DNA of 64,000 bases from an uncultured Alphaproteobacteria bacterium (lineage in GTDB: Bacteria; Pseudomonadota; Alphaproteobacteria; Rhodobacterales; Rhodobacteraceae). Every line of letters starts with the position of its first letter. The stretch's first letter is position 1. Positions 52,155 through 62,083 of this stretch are shown here, piece by piece. The DNA lies in contig CABZEW010000004.1 in the NCBI GenBank assembly GCA_902524845.1, forward strand, positions 19,785 through 83,784, given 5' to 3'. The notes beneath the pieces were generated by a model. It worked only from the letters and a program-made list of their open reading frames with translations. It made no database searches and was not told the origin of the DNA. A program made the translations under genes and the position numbers.

Positions 52155-54608
52155 ATGTCTTTTTTAGAAAAAGTTGAATATCCAGAATCAGCTTCAAAAG
52201 AGTATTCAAAAAAGTTTTTACAGTTTATTTTTCTGAAAACTTTGGGGATTGTACTCTTTGTTTTTTCAATTTTTATTCTTCTATCTGCCATCACGTACTC
52301 AAAGAATGATCCTAGCTTCCGTAATGCTAGCGGTGGCGAAATCACTAATTTTATGGGAATATTTGGCTCTCATTTAGCAGACTCTCTTCATGTAGCAATT
52401 GGAATTACTATGTTTATATTACCCATGTTTTTATTAGCATGGTCCATTAGATTCCTCTTTACCAGTTCTCCCACTTATCTAATAAAAAGAATAATATTGT
52501 TACCTCTGTTTATTGCTTTTTTTTCAGTATTTTCATCAACTAACGTCCCCCCGTCCTACTGGTCTTTTGAGTATGGTCTTGGCGGAATATTTGGTGACAC
52601 TTTTTTGAAGAAGCTATTGATTTATCAACCAATCGAAATTAACCATTGGCTTCAATTGATTGCAGTGTTCTGTCTGACCTTTTCTATTTATTTGTTTTTT
52701 CTTGTTGCTGGTCTCCAGAGACAAGAAGTTCACGCATTAATGAAAAGTAGATTTAGCCATTTTATGATTTTGTTAAGGGGATTATATAAAGTTCTTGTAA
52801 TCTGTATAAAAATCATATCTCCATCTGGTAAAAAGAGCCTAAATAATGATGACTATCAGAATGTCTCAGTAACACTTAGCGACCTAACAGAAGAGAATCA
52901 AAGCCACACACATAACGAACAAAATTTTTCAACTACCATGGAAAATGGAAATGATGCTTTCGGAGGTATTAATAGAAGACCTTCTATTAGTATTTTTGGT
53001 AATGGGAGGATAAAAACGAGATCAAACAAAATTAAGAGTAGTAGTAGGGCTGTTTCGGAGGCACAGCCTTCACTTGATTTATCGTTAAATAAAGAAAAAT
53101 ACAGTTATCCCCCTTTAGCTCTTCTTAGTGATTATAGTCATCAATCAGTAAGCTCTTTTAGTTCCGTTTCATTAAATGAAAATGCAAAAATGCTTGAAGC
53201 TGTATTAGAAGATTATGGCGTTAAAGGGAACATTATTTCGGTTAAACCGGGTCCTGTAGTAACTCTTTACGAGCTAGAACCAGCAGCGGGTTTGAAAGCT
53301 AGCCGAGTAATTTCATTGTCTGAAGATATAGCGAGATCAATGTCTGCTTTGGCGACAAGAGTCTCAACAATACCAGGTCGCTCTGTAATCGGTATTGAAC
53401 TTCCTAATTCAAGCAGAGAAAAAGTTTTTTTAAAAGAACTTTTGTCATCAAAAAGTTATGAAGATTGTCGTTTCCAACTACCGCTGGCCTTAGGTAAGGA
53501 TATAGGTGGTGAGCCGGTCATTGCTAATTTGGCAAAAATGCCACATCTCTTAATAGCAGGAACAACAGGGTCAGGGAAATCCGTTGGAATCAACACGATG
53601 ATTCTATCCCTATTATATAGGCTAACCCCAGAGCAGTGTAGATTGATAATGATTGATCCTAAAATGTTGGAACTCTCGGTGTATGATGGCATACCTCATC
53701 TTCTGAGCCCGGTGGTAACTGACCCTAAGAAAGCGGTGGTGGCCCTCAAATGGGCAGTACTAGAAATGGAAGATAGGTATAAAAAGATGTCAAGGATGGG
53801 AGTTCGAAACATAGAAAGCTTTAACTCCAAGGTAAATGAAGCTATCCAAAATGGAGAAACTTTCTCAAGAAATGTTCAAGTGGGCTTTGATCAAAATACT
53901 GGTGAACCAGTTTATGAAGAACAGAAGGAAGAGCCCAAACCTTTACCGTTCATAGTTATTATAGTTGATGAAATGGCGGACTTAATGATGGTTGCAGGAA
54001 AAGAAATAGAAGGCTGTATCCAAAGATTGGCACAAATGGCCAGAGCAGCAGGTATACACCTTATAATGGCTACCCAGAGGCCCTCAGTGGATGTAATCAC
54101 GGGGACTATAAAGGCAAACTTTCCTACTAGAATTTCTTTCCAAGTGACATCAAAGATAGATAGTAGAACGATTTTAGGAGAAATGGGCGCTGAACAACTG
54201 CTGGGAATGGGCGATATGCTTTTTATGGCTAATGGGGGTAAAGTTACCCGCGTTCATGGTCCTTTTGTATCCGATGCAGAGGTTGAAGAAATAGTTTCTC
54301 ATTTAAAGAGGCAGGGCGTACCTCAGTATCGAGAAGAAATACTGGACTCAAAAATTATTGAAAATAATGATAGTTTTTATGATCCATCTAAGGCAAACGC
54401 TAATAACGATGAGGAAGATCTTCTTGAAGCCGCCTTAGAAATCATAAGAAGAGATAGGAAGTGCTCAACATCATATATTCAACGAAAGTTATCCATTGGA
54501 TACAACAGAGCAGCTAAAATAGTGGAGGCCTTGGAAGGAAAAGGGTTCGTGTCTCCTGCAAACCATGTCGGAAAACGTGACGTCTTAATTCCTGAAGCCA
54601 ATACATAA
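52155..54608 (+). CDS. ftsK: DNA translocase FtsK
   Basis: FtsK pumps DNA at the septum and assists dimer resolution. The 817 residues have four N-terminal membrane helices (about 28-190), a polar linker (about 230-330), and the motor domain with GTTGSGKSVG (about 471-480), IIVDEMADLMMV and ATQRPSVDVITG, ending in a gamma winged helix (SCTSYIQRKLSIGYNRAAKIVEALE-like) that reads KOPS. The linker is short for the family. Its end overlaps lolA by one base. Confidence 0.94.
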   Translation: MSFLEKVEYPESASKEYSKKFLQFIFLKTLGIVLFVFSIFILLSAITYSKNDPSFRNASGGEITNFMGIFGSHLADSLHVAIGITMFILPMFLLAWSIRFLFTSSPTYLIKRIILLPLFIAFFSVFSSTNVPPSYWSFEYGLGGIFGDTFLKKLLIYQPIEINHWLQLIAVFCLTFSIYLFFLVAGLQRQEVHALMKSRFSHFMILLRGLYKVLVICIKIISPSGKKSLNNDDYQNVSVTLSDLTEENQSHTHNEQNFSTTMENGNDAFGGINRRPSISIFGNGRIKTRSNKIKSSSRAVSEAQPSLDLSLNKEKYSYPPLALLSDYSHQSVSSFSSVSLNENAKMLEAVLEDYGVKGNIISVKPGPVVTLYELEPAAGLKASRVISLSEDIARSMSALATRVSTIPGRSVIGIELPNSSREKVFLKELLSSKSYEDCRFQLPLALGKDIGGEPVIANLAKMPHLLIAGTTGSGKSVGINTMILSLLYRLTPEQCRLIMIDPKMLELSVYDGIPHLLSPVVTDPKKAVVALKWAVLEMEDRYKKMSRMGVRNIESFNSKVNEAIQNGETFSRNVQVGFDQNTGEPVYEEQKEEPKPLPFIVIIVDEMADLMMVAGKEIEGCIQRLAQMARAAGIHLIMATQRPSVDVITGTIKANFPTRISFQVTSKIDSRTILGEMGAEQLLGMGDMLFMANGGKVTRVHGPFVSDAEVEEIVSHLKRQGVPQYREEILDSKIIENNDSFYDPSKANANNDEEDLLEAALEIIRRDRKCSTSYIQRKLSIGYNRAAKIVEALEGKGFVSPANHVGKRDVLIPEANT

Positions 54609-55222
54609 TGCCGGTATGGATTGATAGAAAGAAATTAATTAAGGCTATTTCCAGTACCTTTATTTTTGTTATTTTTTTAACTGAAGTAGCGTTTTCTAAA
54701 GACCAAGCATTGACACGGGTCCAACAGTACCTTTTGGATATGAATACCCTTGAAGCGAATTTCTCTCAAATTAACGATACGGGAGATCTCATGACAGGGA
54801 AATTTTACTTGAAAAAACCGGGGAAAATTCGTTTTTCCTATGATCATCCACACAATGTACAAATTGTTTCAAAGCAAGAAGCTCTATTGATATTTGACCC
54901 CAAAAGTAGCGGTAGTGGACCTCTGACATTCCCCTTGTCTTCTACACCCTTGGGCTTCCTAATTAAAAACAAGTTTAGTGCGATGACAAACGAAAATAGC
55001 GTTAGCGTCGAACTGGATAACAAGATATTTATAAAAATTCACAACTCACAATACCGCCTTAGTATTGAGTTTAAAAAAAACCCTATATCATTAGTCGGAT
55101 GGGAGTTTGAAAATAAAATGGGAGAGATAATTAGCATCTCGTTAAATAATGTCAAAACAAATGATTTTCTATCGAATGAAATTTTTAAAACTGAGAAGGA
55201 TTATGAAAGACTCAAAAAATAG
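54608..55222 (+). CDS. lolA: Outer-membrane lipoprotein carrier protein LolA
   Basis: LolA carries lipoproteins across the periplasm to LolB. The 204 residues have a signal peptide (about 1-31, after which mature sequence starts with QALTRVQ), the family's LNTLEANFSQ-like MNTLEANFSQIN segment and KPGKIRFSYDHPHNVQIVS. The start overlaps the ftsK stop (TAATG). Its end overlaps the convergent xthA by 11 nt. The gene pair ftsK-lolA is conserved in Rhodobacterales and relatives. Confidence 0.9.
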   Translation: MPVWIDRKKLIKAISSTFIFVIFLTEVAFSKDQALTRVQQYLLDMNTLEANFSQINDTGDLMTGKFYLKKPGKIRFSYDHPHNVQIVSKQEALLIFDPKSSGSGPLTFPLSSTPLGFLIKNKFSAMTNENSVSVELDNKIFIKIHNSQYRLSIEFKKNPISLVGWEFENKMGEIISISLNNVKTNDFLSNEIFKTEKDYERLKK

Positions 55223-55997
55223 CTTGTATGGGAACATGATCAGAAGGTCTTTCCCAGCCTCTAGCTTCTGAAAAAATTTGGACTTTTCTTAAATTAGGTT
55301 TAAGATCTTGGCTTGCCCATATATGATCTAAACGTCTTCCGCGATTTGAAACTTTCCAATCTCGCGCTCTGTATGACCACCAACTGTATAGTTTTCCTGA
55401 TGGATTAATTTCTCTAAATGTATCAATCCACTTTCCTCTTTTTTTTATCTCTGATAATAGATCTGTTTCTATTTTTGTATGTGATACGACATTTATAAGC
55501 GCTTTGTGACTCCAAACATCGTCTGGCAGAGGAGCTACATTGAAGTCTCCTACCATGATAGTTTTCTTAGTCTCACTCTTAAAAAGTTTATCCCTGATTT
55601 CGGAAAGAAAACTGACTTTGTGCTCAAACTTTGAATTTAATTTTGTATCCGGCACATCTCCCCCTGCTGGAATGTAGAGGTTATGCACCTTTATCCCGTC
55701 CTCAAGCTCGATACCGATGTGCCGAGCATCGTCTTTGCCACAGAAATTAAATTTTTCAACGTGTACTATTTTTCGTTTTGACAAAGTCAAAACACCGTTG
55801 TAAGACTTTTCTCCTTTAGATGCAGCAAATTTATAGCCCAACTTTTTAAAGTTTTCCAAAGGGAGTTGTTCATCAATACACTTTGTCTCTTGAAGACAAA
55901 TTATGTCTGGATTGGCAAGCTTCATGAACTTCTCAACTAATCCAACTCTCAATCTTACTGAATTTATATTCCACGAAGCGATTGCAAGTGATTTCAA
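55212..55997 (-). CDS. xthA: Exodeoxyribonuclease III
   Basis: XthA is an AP endonuclease and 3'-5' exonuclease of base excision repair. The 261 residues show SWNINSVRLR (about 8-17), IICLQETKC (Glu about 37), GDFNVAPLPDDVW, and the catalytic SDHVPIQAIF at the C terminus, with RGRRLDHIWAS before it. The start overlaps the atypical regulator by 4 nt (ATGA). Confidence 0.95.
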   Translation of the reverse strand: MKSLAIASWNINSVRLRVGLVEKFMKLANPDIICLQETKCIDEQLPLENFKKLGYKFAASKGEKSYNGVLTLSKRKIVHVEKFNFCGKDDARHIGIELEDGIKVHNLYIPAGGDVPDTKLNSKFEHKVSFLSEIRDKLFKSETKKTIMVGDFNVAPLPDDVWSHKALINVVSHTKIETDLLSEIKKRGKWIDTFREINPSGKLYSWWSYRARDWKVSNRGRRLDHIWASQDLKPNLRKVQIFSEARGWERPSDHVPIQAIF

Positions 55998-56668
55998 TTT
56001 TTCTGTCCTGTGAGCTCACGATTCAAATAGTACCTACCTCCCTTATTCATGATTAAATTTTTGAGGAAAAGATTTTCTTTTATTTTTTTTCTTAATCTGT
56101 AGAGGTGTGTTTCGAAAGTGTGCGTTTCCATATTTGTATTTAACATCCAGACTTTTGACATAACGTCCTCCTTTGTAATTCCTCGGTATGAAGAACTAAG
56201 CAAGGATAAAATTATATCGCTTTCTTTTTCTGTTAACTCAACAGACTGATCATTATTGTAAATTAATTTCCTATCAGGTATTATGAAGCTTATATCTCCA
56301 AGAACTCTCTTATTGTCTCTTTTGTTTTTCAGTCTCTCAAATACTAGATGCAGCGCTTCAACTAGCTCAGAAAACCTAAATGGCCGATTTAGATAAATAT
56401 TATTAATAGGCAATGAATATGATCGTTTATCACTAATTAATATTTTCTCTATATCCTTAAGTTTGCCTTTTTGGATTTTTGCGTCTAGTAAAATATCTTT
56501 AAGTTTGCTTAATTTGTAATCACTAATTATTACATCAAGATGCTCAATGTTTTTGGAGGTAACGTCTTTAAAAGTTATATATCTCTCCTTTGTGGAACCG
56601 TAACTTTCTATTAAACTCTTCAAGCTCTCTCCAAAAAATATATTTGGTGTTATAACTCCTAGTTTCAT
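55994..56668 (-). CDS. OmpR-like DNA-binding regulator with atypical receiver
   Basis: The ATG at 56668 gives 224 residues; longer in-frame ATGs exist to 56734. The C-terminal half is an OmpR/PhoB winged helix (VELTEKESDIILSLLSSSYRGITKEDVMSKVWMLNTNMETHTFETHLYRLRKKI, about 144-198). The N-terminal half aligns with a receiver but lacks the acidic pair at strand 1 (LGVITPN), and has Asn-Arg-Pro in place of the conserved Lys-Pro. It may be phosphorylation-independent. It is coupled to xthA by a 4-nt overlap and divergent from ribA. Confidence 0.8.
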   Translation of the reverse strand: MKLGVITPNIFFGESLKSLIESYGSTKERYITFKDVTSKNIEHLDVIISDYKLSKLKDILLDAKIQKGKLKDIEKILISDKRSYSLPINNIYLNRPFRFSELVEALHLVFERLKNKRDNKRVLGDISFIIPDRKLIYNNDQSVELTEKESDIILSLLSSSYRGITKEDVMSKVWMLNTNMETHTFETHLYRLRKKIKENLFLKNLIMNKGGRYYLNRELTGQKN

Positions 56669-56778
56669 GTCTTTTACCATAAACTTAATAAAAATTATAA
56701 GATATACATCCAGAAAAAATTTCCTTAGCATCAATCTAACATGAAAACTGAAAATCTAAACCATTTGACAAAATAAAA

Positions 56779-57873
56779 ATGCTTTTAAGCTCATCCGAAA
56801 TATCATCGAGATTGGTATCAGATTTAAGATTGGGCGTACCTATCATCTTGTTTGATAAAAAACAATCAGTATTAGCCGCAGCAATAGAAACGTTATCTTC
56901 CGAAAAACTAGAGAAGATAAATCAGATTACAAAAAGTAAAAAATTTGAGATAGCTATAACTAATAGAAGAGCAAAGGTACTAAACGTCAGAATTTATAAT
57001 GAAGAGGTTACCAGACTTTCCATTGAAGAAAAAATAGACCTACACCTTCTTCACGCCATTGCAGATCCTTCAAAGGACTTAGATTACCCACTAAAAGGCC
57101 CATTTAAGAGCGAGAGAGACGGGGATTTTGACATTGCTAGTCTATCCCTGTCTCTTTGTAAGAAGGCTCGGCTTTTACCAGCTTTAATACTTGTAGATAT
57201 TTCAAGCCGGATAAAAAAAGAATTAGTATCTGCCCAAATTTCTGAGTGTAACATAAAAAACTTAAAAATTAAAAATGAAGAGACAGCCTTTTTGTCAGCT
57301 TTGAGCTCTGCGCAGCTACCAATAAGAGGGCACCAAAATATAAGTCTCACCGTTTTTAGAGAATTAACAGAGCTAACAGAACACTACGCTATAGTATTTG
57401 GAAACCCAAAAAAAATTCAGCCCGTTTTAACCCGTGTGCATTCTGCCTGCTTCACAGGTGATTTACTTGGTTCGGAAAAATGTGACTGTGGGGAGCAATT
57501 TAGTGTCGCAATGTCAAAAATGAGAAATGAGGGAAATGGGGTTTTGTTGTATTTAAATCAAGAAGGCAGAGGGATTGGCTTAGCTAATAAGATGAGAGCC
57601 TACCATCTGCAAAATCTAGGGTTTGATACGGTCGATGCTAATCATCGACTTGGTTTTGAAGATGACGAAAGGGATCTAGAGATTGCAGCAAAAATTTTGA
57701 AATCATTAGGTATAACTGATATAAAACTAATGACAAATAATCCAAAAAAAATTGAATTATTAACAGTTAACGGTATTACAGTAAAAGAAAGAGTCCCTTT
57801 GATAGTAAGCATAAACCCTAATAATGAAACCTATCTGAAAACGAAAGCCAAAAAAAGCGGTCACCTTTTCTGA
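56779..57873 (+). CDS. ribA: GTP cyclohydrolase II with degenerate N-terminal domain
   Basis: RibA opens GTP as the first step of riboflavin synthesis. The C-terminal domain (about 175-364) has the zinc site in HSACFTGDLLGSEKCDCGEQF (about 220-240), then LLYLNQEGRGIGLANKMRAY and a late MTNNPKKIELL. The N-terminal 170 residues resemble a DHBP synthase-like domain without its catalytic motifs, as in some alphaproteobacterial RibA proteins. A separate ribB would then be needed elsewhere. Confidence 0.9.
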   Translation: MLLSSSEISSRLVSDLRLGVPIILFDKKQSVLAAAIETLSSEKLEKINQITKSKKFEIAITNRRAKVLNVRIYNEEVTRLSIEEKIDLHLLHAIADPSKDLDYPLKGPFKSERDGDFDIASLSLSLCKKARLLPALILVDISSRIKKELVSAQISECNIKNLKIKNEETAFLSALSSAQLPIRGHQNISLTVFRELTELTEHYAIVFGNPKKIQPVLTRVHSACFTGDLLGSEKCDCGEQFSVAMSKMRNEGNGVLLYLNQEGRGIGLANKMRAYHLQNLGFDTVDANHRLGFEDDERDLEIAAKILKSLGITDIKLMTNNPKKIELLTVNGITVKERVPLIVSINPNNETYLKTKAKKSGHLF

Positions 57874-57875
57874 AC

Positions 57876-58553
57876 TTAGTGCCTTAAACCGAAAATAGCT
57901 GTGCCAACTCTTACATATGTTGCCCCACACTTTATCGCCGCTACGTAATCTGAACTCATACCCATCGAGAGTTCCAGAAGACCATTTTCATCCGCTAACT
58001 TCTTTAAAAACTTAAAATGTGTTTCAGCCGCGTCATTGATAGGTGGGATACACATTAATCCTACAATGTTTAAATCCAAAGACTTCCTTATGGATTTTAT
58101 AAAATCATTGAGCTTTTCAGGCTCTATACCTGCTTTCTGTTCCTCTAAACCCGTATTGACTTGGATAAAAATTTTTGGACAAAAACCTTTTTTTTGAGCC
58201 TCGTCTGATATCTTTTCAGCTAAAGAGTTTCTATCTAAGCTATGAATATAATCAAATAAACCAAATACCTTTTTAACTTTGTTCGACTGTAATGGGCCTA
58301 GAAGGTGTAGGTCTATGGTTTTATTTTTCTTCTTAAACTCTTGCCACTTTAATGCTGCCTCTTGAACCTTATTTTCTCCAAAGTGAGATTGACCTTCTTC
58401 TATGACGGGCTCTATTTGGTTCATTGGTTTTGTTTTTGATACAGCAATGAGTTTAACAGAACCTTTTTTTTGACCTGCTCTAATTTCCTGTTCCGATATT
58501 TGGTTTTTTATTATTTCTAATTTACTTATTGTTTTTTGTGAATTCATCTTCAT
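57876..58553 (-). CDS. PLP homeostasis protein (YggS/PROSC)
   Basis: This protein binds pyridoxal 5'-phosphate and helps keep it balanced. The 225 residues have the PLP-lysine segment VKLIAVSKTKP (about 28-38), FGENKVQEA, DLHLLGPLQSNKVK (HxIGxLQxNK-like) and SMGMSSDYVAAIKCGATYVRVGTAIFG at the C terminus. A start at 58547 is also possible. It overlaps the end of the CoA ligase gene by up to 32 nt. Confidence 0.93.
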   Translation of the reverse strand: MKMNSQKTISKLEIIKNQISEQEIRAGQKKGSVKLIAVSKTKPMNQIEPVIEEGQSHFGENKVQEAALKWQEFKKKNKTIDLHLLGPLQSNKVKKVFGLFDYIHSLDRNSLAEKISDEAQKKGFCPKIFIQVNTGLEEQKAGIEPEKLNDFIKSIRKSLDLNIVGLMCIPPINDAAETHFKFLKKLADENGLLELSMGMSSDYVAAIKCGATYVRVGTAIFGLRH

Positions 58554-60045
58554 ACATGTCTCTTAATACATTTTTTTGTACTTTTCCCATTGTGTTTCTT
58601 GGTAATTCTTTGATTATGTGTATTTTTTTTGGCAATTTGAAAGTCGCAAGATTTTTTTGCAGAGTCGCATGAAGAACTTTATGGTCTATATTATGCCCCT
58701 TTTTCTCAACTATTATAGCAACAATGCCTTCACCGAAATCTGGATGTGACACCCCTATCACAGCAGACTCCTCCACTTTACTATCTGTGTCAATAACAGT
58801 CTCGATCTCTTTTGGATAAACGTTTAAACCTCCTGTGATTATCAGATCCTTATTTCGTCCTACAATTGTAAGATAGCTATCCTTATCTAGGAAGCCCATA
58901 TCTCCGGTAATAAAATATCCGTCATCTCTAAATTCACTCTTTGTTTTTCCAGATTGTTTCCAGTACCCCTTAAAGACGTTAGGGCCTCTTACCTCCACAA
59001 CCCCTATTCCTCCATTTTTGGAAACTTCCTTTTCACTCTCTAAGGCTACTACTCTTACTTTTACATCTTCTAAAGCCAGTCCGACAGTTCCAGCTTTTCT
59101 TTCACCGTTATAAGGATTTGAAGTTATCATATTGGTTTCTGTCATTCCGTACCGTTCTAAGATTTTATGCCCAGTAAGATACTGAAATTTTTCGTGTGTT
59201 TCTTTCAATAAAGGTGCACTTCCAGAAATAAACAATCGCATGTTTTTCGTTATCTCTTTATTAAATTTTCTGTTTGCTAACAACCTAGTGTAGAAAGTTG
59301 GAACTCCCATCATAACTGTTGAATAGGGTAGGTTCGCTATTATGTCGTCTTCATCAAATTTCTTAAGAAATCGGATTTGGCTACCTGAAGCAAGAGCAAT
59401 ATTTGTTGCAACAAAGAGGCCATGCGTATGGTAAATGGGCAACGCATGTAGCAATACATCAGAAGCAGTAAACCCCCAAGACTCTGATAAAGTTAAAGCA
59501 TTTGATAGTAGGTTTTTTTGAGATAGCATAGCTCCCTTTGACCGACCTGTTGTTCCTGAAGTATAAAGAATTGCTGCTATATCATCTTCATTTTGTTTCT
59601 CAATAATCTCTAAAGGCTCATTTTCATCAAAACCAGAAAAAAAACTTCCAGTATAATCGGCATCTATCGTTTCTATCTTGCAGCTCACTTTTTTATCTTG
59701 TGACGCTAAGTTTTTCAGCATTTTGGTAGTAGTTATAAAACTCTTACATTCGCTGTCCTTAATAAAGTACTCCACTTCAACTGCTGTATAATTCGTATTT
59801 AAAGGTATAAATATTATACCTAACTGAACACACGCACCATAAATTGTAAAAACGTGATGAGATTTTGCTATTTGCAAAACTAACCTGTCTCCCCTCTTTA
59901 ATCCAAGGGTCTTTAGACGGCTTGCCATACATTTTATTTCCTGTAAAAATTTATCGTATGTAAGAGGCTTTTTTTTGTCTAAAAAACTAAGGAAAGTTTT
60001 TGAACCTTGATTACTTGTAAACAGCCTATCGAAAAGTAGGTTCAT
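58522..60045 (-). CDS. matB: Malonyl-CoA synthetase MatB-like acyl-CoA ligase
   Basis: This adenylate-forming enzyme ligates a short acid, probably malonate, to CoA. The 507 residues have the AMP-binding P-loop AILYTSGTTGRSKGAMLS (about 157-174), RYGMTETNMITSNP, and the A8-type hinge GDMGFLDKDSYLTIVGRNKDLIITGGLNVYP with a catalytic lysine near TMGKVQKN at the C terminus. Overall layout is that of MatB. It is 3 nt from the OYE gene and overlaps PLPBP, so it sits in a four-gene operon. Confidence 0.82.
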   Translation of the reverse strand: MNLLFDRLFTSNQGSKTFLSFLDKKKPLTYDKFLQEIKCMASRLKTLGLKRGDRLVLQIAKSHHVFTIYGACVQLGIIFIPLNTNYTAVEVEYFIKDSECKSFITTTKMLKNLASQDKKVSCKIETIDADYTGSFFSGFDENEPLEIIEKQNEDDIAAILYTSGTTGRSKGAMLSQKNLLSNALTLSESWGFTASDVLLHALPIYHTHGLFVATNIALASGSQIRFLKKFDEDDIIANLPYSTVMMGVPTFYTRLLANRKFNKEITKNMRLFISGSAPLLKETHEKFQYLTGHKILERYGMTETNMITSNPYNGERKAGTVGLALEDVKVRVVALESEKEVSKNGGIGVVEVRGPNVFKGYWKQSGKTKSEFRDDGYFITGDMGFLDKDSYLTIVGRNKDLIITGGLNVYPKEIETVIDTDSKVEESAVIGVSHPDFGEGIVAIIVEKKGHNIDHKVLHATLQKNLATFKLPKKIHIIKELPRNTMGKVQKNVLRDMYEDEFTKNNK

Positions 60046-60048
60046 TGC

Positions 60049-61182
60049 TTAGGGCTTCTCATTTATATCGTCCAATGCTGACTTCCACTTACTTAACCAC
60101 CAGCGATATTGCTGAGGCCATTCCTCAAAATCCTGATTTTTATTTGCAAGTTCTCTTGCCTGGTTGGTCCAAAATGGGTTAAAAAGATGCTGTCTTCCCA
60201 ATGCTATCAAATCTGCTTGTTTTTCTTCTAAAATAGAATTTGCAAAATCAAAAGTTCTAATCAACCCTACAGCTTGCGTTTTAATGCCAACCTCATTTTT
60301 AATTTTTTCTGCAAAGGGAACTTGAAATCCAGACTTTCTTTTTTGCCCAGAAGCCGTAGCTCCTTTAGATGAGTTTCCACCCGAAGAGCAATCGATAACA
60401 TCTACACCCGCCTCTTTTAAGATATGACAAAGTTGTACGCTATCTTTTATAGTCCAGCCTCCATCTAATCCATCTTCAGCTGATATTCTTACGAAAAGAG
60501 GAACTTTCTCTCCTATTATTTCTCTAACTTTTTTAACGATTTCCACAGGAAAACGCATTCTGTTCTCTATTGTGCCTCCGTATTCATCATCTCTAAAATT
60601 AGATAATGGTGACAAAAAGCTGTGAAGAAGGTAACCATGCGCCATATGTACTTCTACGACCTCAAATCCAGCCTCTATTGACCTCTGAGCAGCTTTAACA
60701 AATGCGTTTTTGACTTCATCTAACTCTATTCTTTCCATTCTTTTTGGCTTTAACCACCCTTCATCTAGGGGCCGGTCCATGGGCGCGATTGGCTCCCAAA
60801 TTATATCTCCCCTATCGGTGTCAATTCTTGTTTGCGGACCGTTGCCGTGCCATGGTCTTTGCATGCTTGCTTTTTGTCCCGCATGACCCAACTGGATTGC
60901 TGGGATTGATCCTAATACCTTAACCGATTGTGTAATTTCTCTTAGTCCATCTATTTGCTTATCATCCCAAATGCCTAAGCAACCATTTGTTATTCGTCCT
61001 TGTGGCGTAACCCCAGTTGCTTCAATAAAAACTAAGCCTGCCCCTCCCATAGCAAGTTGCCCATAATGAGTTCTATGGTGAGTTTGAACATATCCATCTT
61101 TAGCCGAATATTGGCACATGGGAGACACAACCACGCGGTTTTTAAGATTTACATCACGAATTTTTAAATTTTCAAAAAGCAT
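60049..61182 (-). CDS. Old yellow enzyme-like NADH:flavin oxidoreductase (YqjM/NamA type)
   Basis: The ATG at 61182 follows GGGAG with good spacing (377 residues); a GTG at 61188 is also open. This FMN alkene reductase has VVSPMCQYSAKDG (Cys about 24, typical of YqjM class), AIQLGHAGQKAS, VEVHMAHGYLLHSFLSPLSN with the paired histidines, and GRQHLFNPFWT. It reduces activated C=C bonds; the natural substrate is unknown. It lies between a DMT transporter and MatB. Confidence 0.9.
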   Translation of the reverse strand: MLFENLKIRDVNLKNRVVVSPMCQYSAKDGYVQTHHRTHYGQLAMGGAGLVFIEATGVTPQGRITNGCLGIWDDKQIDGLREITQSVKVLGSIPAIQLGHAGQKASMQRPWHGNGPQTRIDTDRGDIIWEPIAPMDRPLDEGWLKPKRMERIELDEVKNAFVKAAQRSIEAGFEVVEVHMAHGYLLHSFLSPLSNFRDDEYGGTIENRMRFPVEIVKKVREIIGEKVPLFVRISAEDGLDGGWTIKDSVQLCHILKEAGVDVIDCSSGGNSSKGATASGQKRKSGFQVPFAEKIKNEVGIKTQAVGLIRTFDFANSILEEKQADLIALGRQHLFNPFWTNQARELANKNQDFEEWPQQYRWWLSKWKSALDDINEKP

Positions 61183-61207
61183 TAACACTCCCTTTCCACT
61201 TGTAAAT

Positions 61208-62083
61208 TTATTCTCTTTTTAAGACAACTAATAAGATTCCTGGCGTAATCAAAATTAGGCTTAGCCATCCATATATTCCCAGAAGCTCACCGAGCATAAG
61301 AAAACCCAAAACTGAACCAATTGGTGGAACAGAAGATAATATGGCTGATATTGAAGCAGATCCAATTTTTTGTGAAGCATAGGTTATAAAAAATATCCCT
61401 ATAAGATTGGGCACAAAACCTTGGTACATCATTTGTAATAGTAAACTTCCGTTTGGTGCTTCAGTGATACCTTTAGGAAGAAATAAAAAGTAGATAGGAA
61501 GATATATGACCGCATTTATCACCGATCCACAAAGCAGCAATTGGGTCATTGTAATATTCCATAACCTACTTAATACCACGTAAATGGAGAAAAATATTGC
61601 TCCTATTACAAAGAATACGTCCCCAATCCAGGCATCTGAAAAACTTAGTTCCAACCCATCGTATACCGCTAGACACCCTCCAAACAAAATCGTTACTGCT
61701 CCCAATGATTGTTGAAAGAATATTTTCTGTCTCAGTAGAAAAAATCCAAAAATTAGAGTGAAAAATGGCATTAGACCGTTCATAAATATACCTCCGTGCG
61801 AAGCTGGTGCGTATATGAACCCACTAAAGACGCAAAGGATGTAAACAGGACCAAGCAAAAAAGTTATTATTACAACTCTAAAAGATTTGATGGTTTTCCA
61901 GGGCTTAAAATATAAAACAATAGGCAATGCTATTAATGAGGATAAGCCATAACGAAACGCTGCAAAATCATAAATGGTTAAAGTGGAGGCCACACCAGAC
62001 CGTGTAACTACCAACCAGAATGACCAAATAAAAACGACCGAAATACCGGCCATCAACCCCAAAAAATATTTGCTTTTTAACAT
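61208..62083 (-). CDS. DMT-family (EamA) transporter
   Basis: This inner-membrane exporter-like protein has 291 residues and ten hydrophobic helices in two EamA repeats (about 8-135 and 150-287). The second repeat has the characteristic GSASISAILSSVPPIGSVLGFLMLGE segment. It may export amino acids or metabolites. It is the first gene of the minus-strand DMT-OYE-MatB-PLPBP run and is divergent from the substrate-binding protein gene. Confidence 0.85.
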   Translation of the reverse strand: MLKSKYFLGLMAGISVVFIWSFWLVVTRSGVASTLTIYDFAAFRYGLSSLIALPIVLYFKPWKTIKSFRVVIITFLLGPVYILCVFSGFIYAPASHGGIFMNGLMPFFTLIFGFFLLRQKIFFQQSLGAVTILFGGCLAVYDGLELSFSDAWIGDVFFVIGAIFFSIYVVLSRLWNITMTQLLLCGSVINAVIYLPIYFLFLPKGITEAPNGSLLLQMMYQGFVPNLIGIFFITYASQKIGSASISAILSSVPPIGSVLGFLMLGELLGIYGWLSLILITPGILLVVLKRE

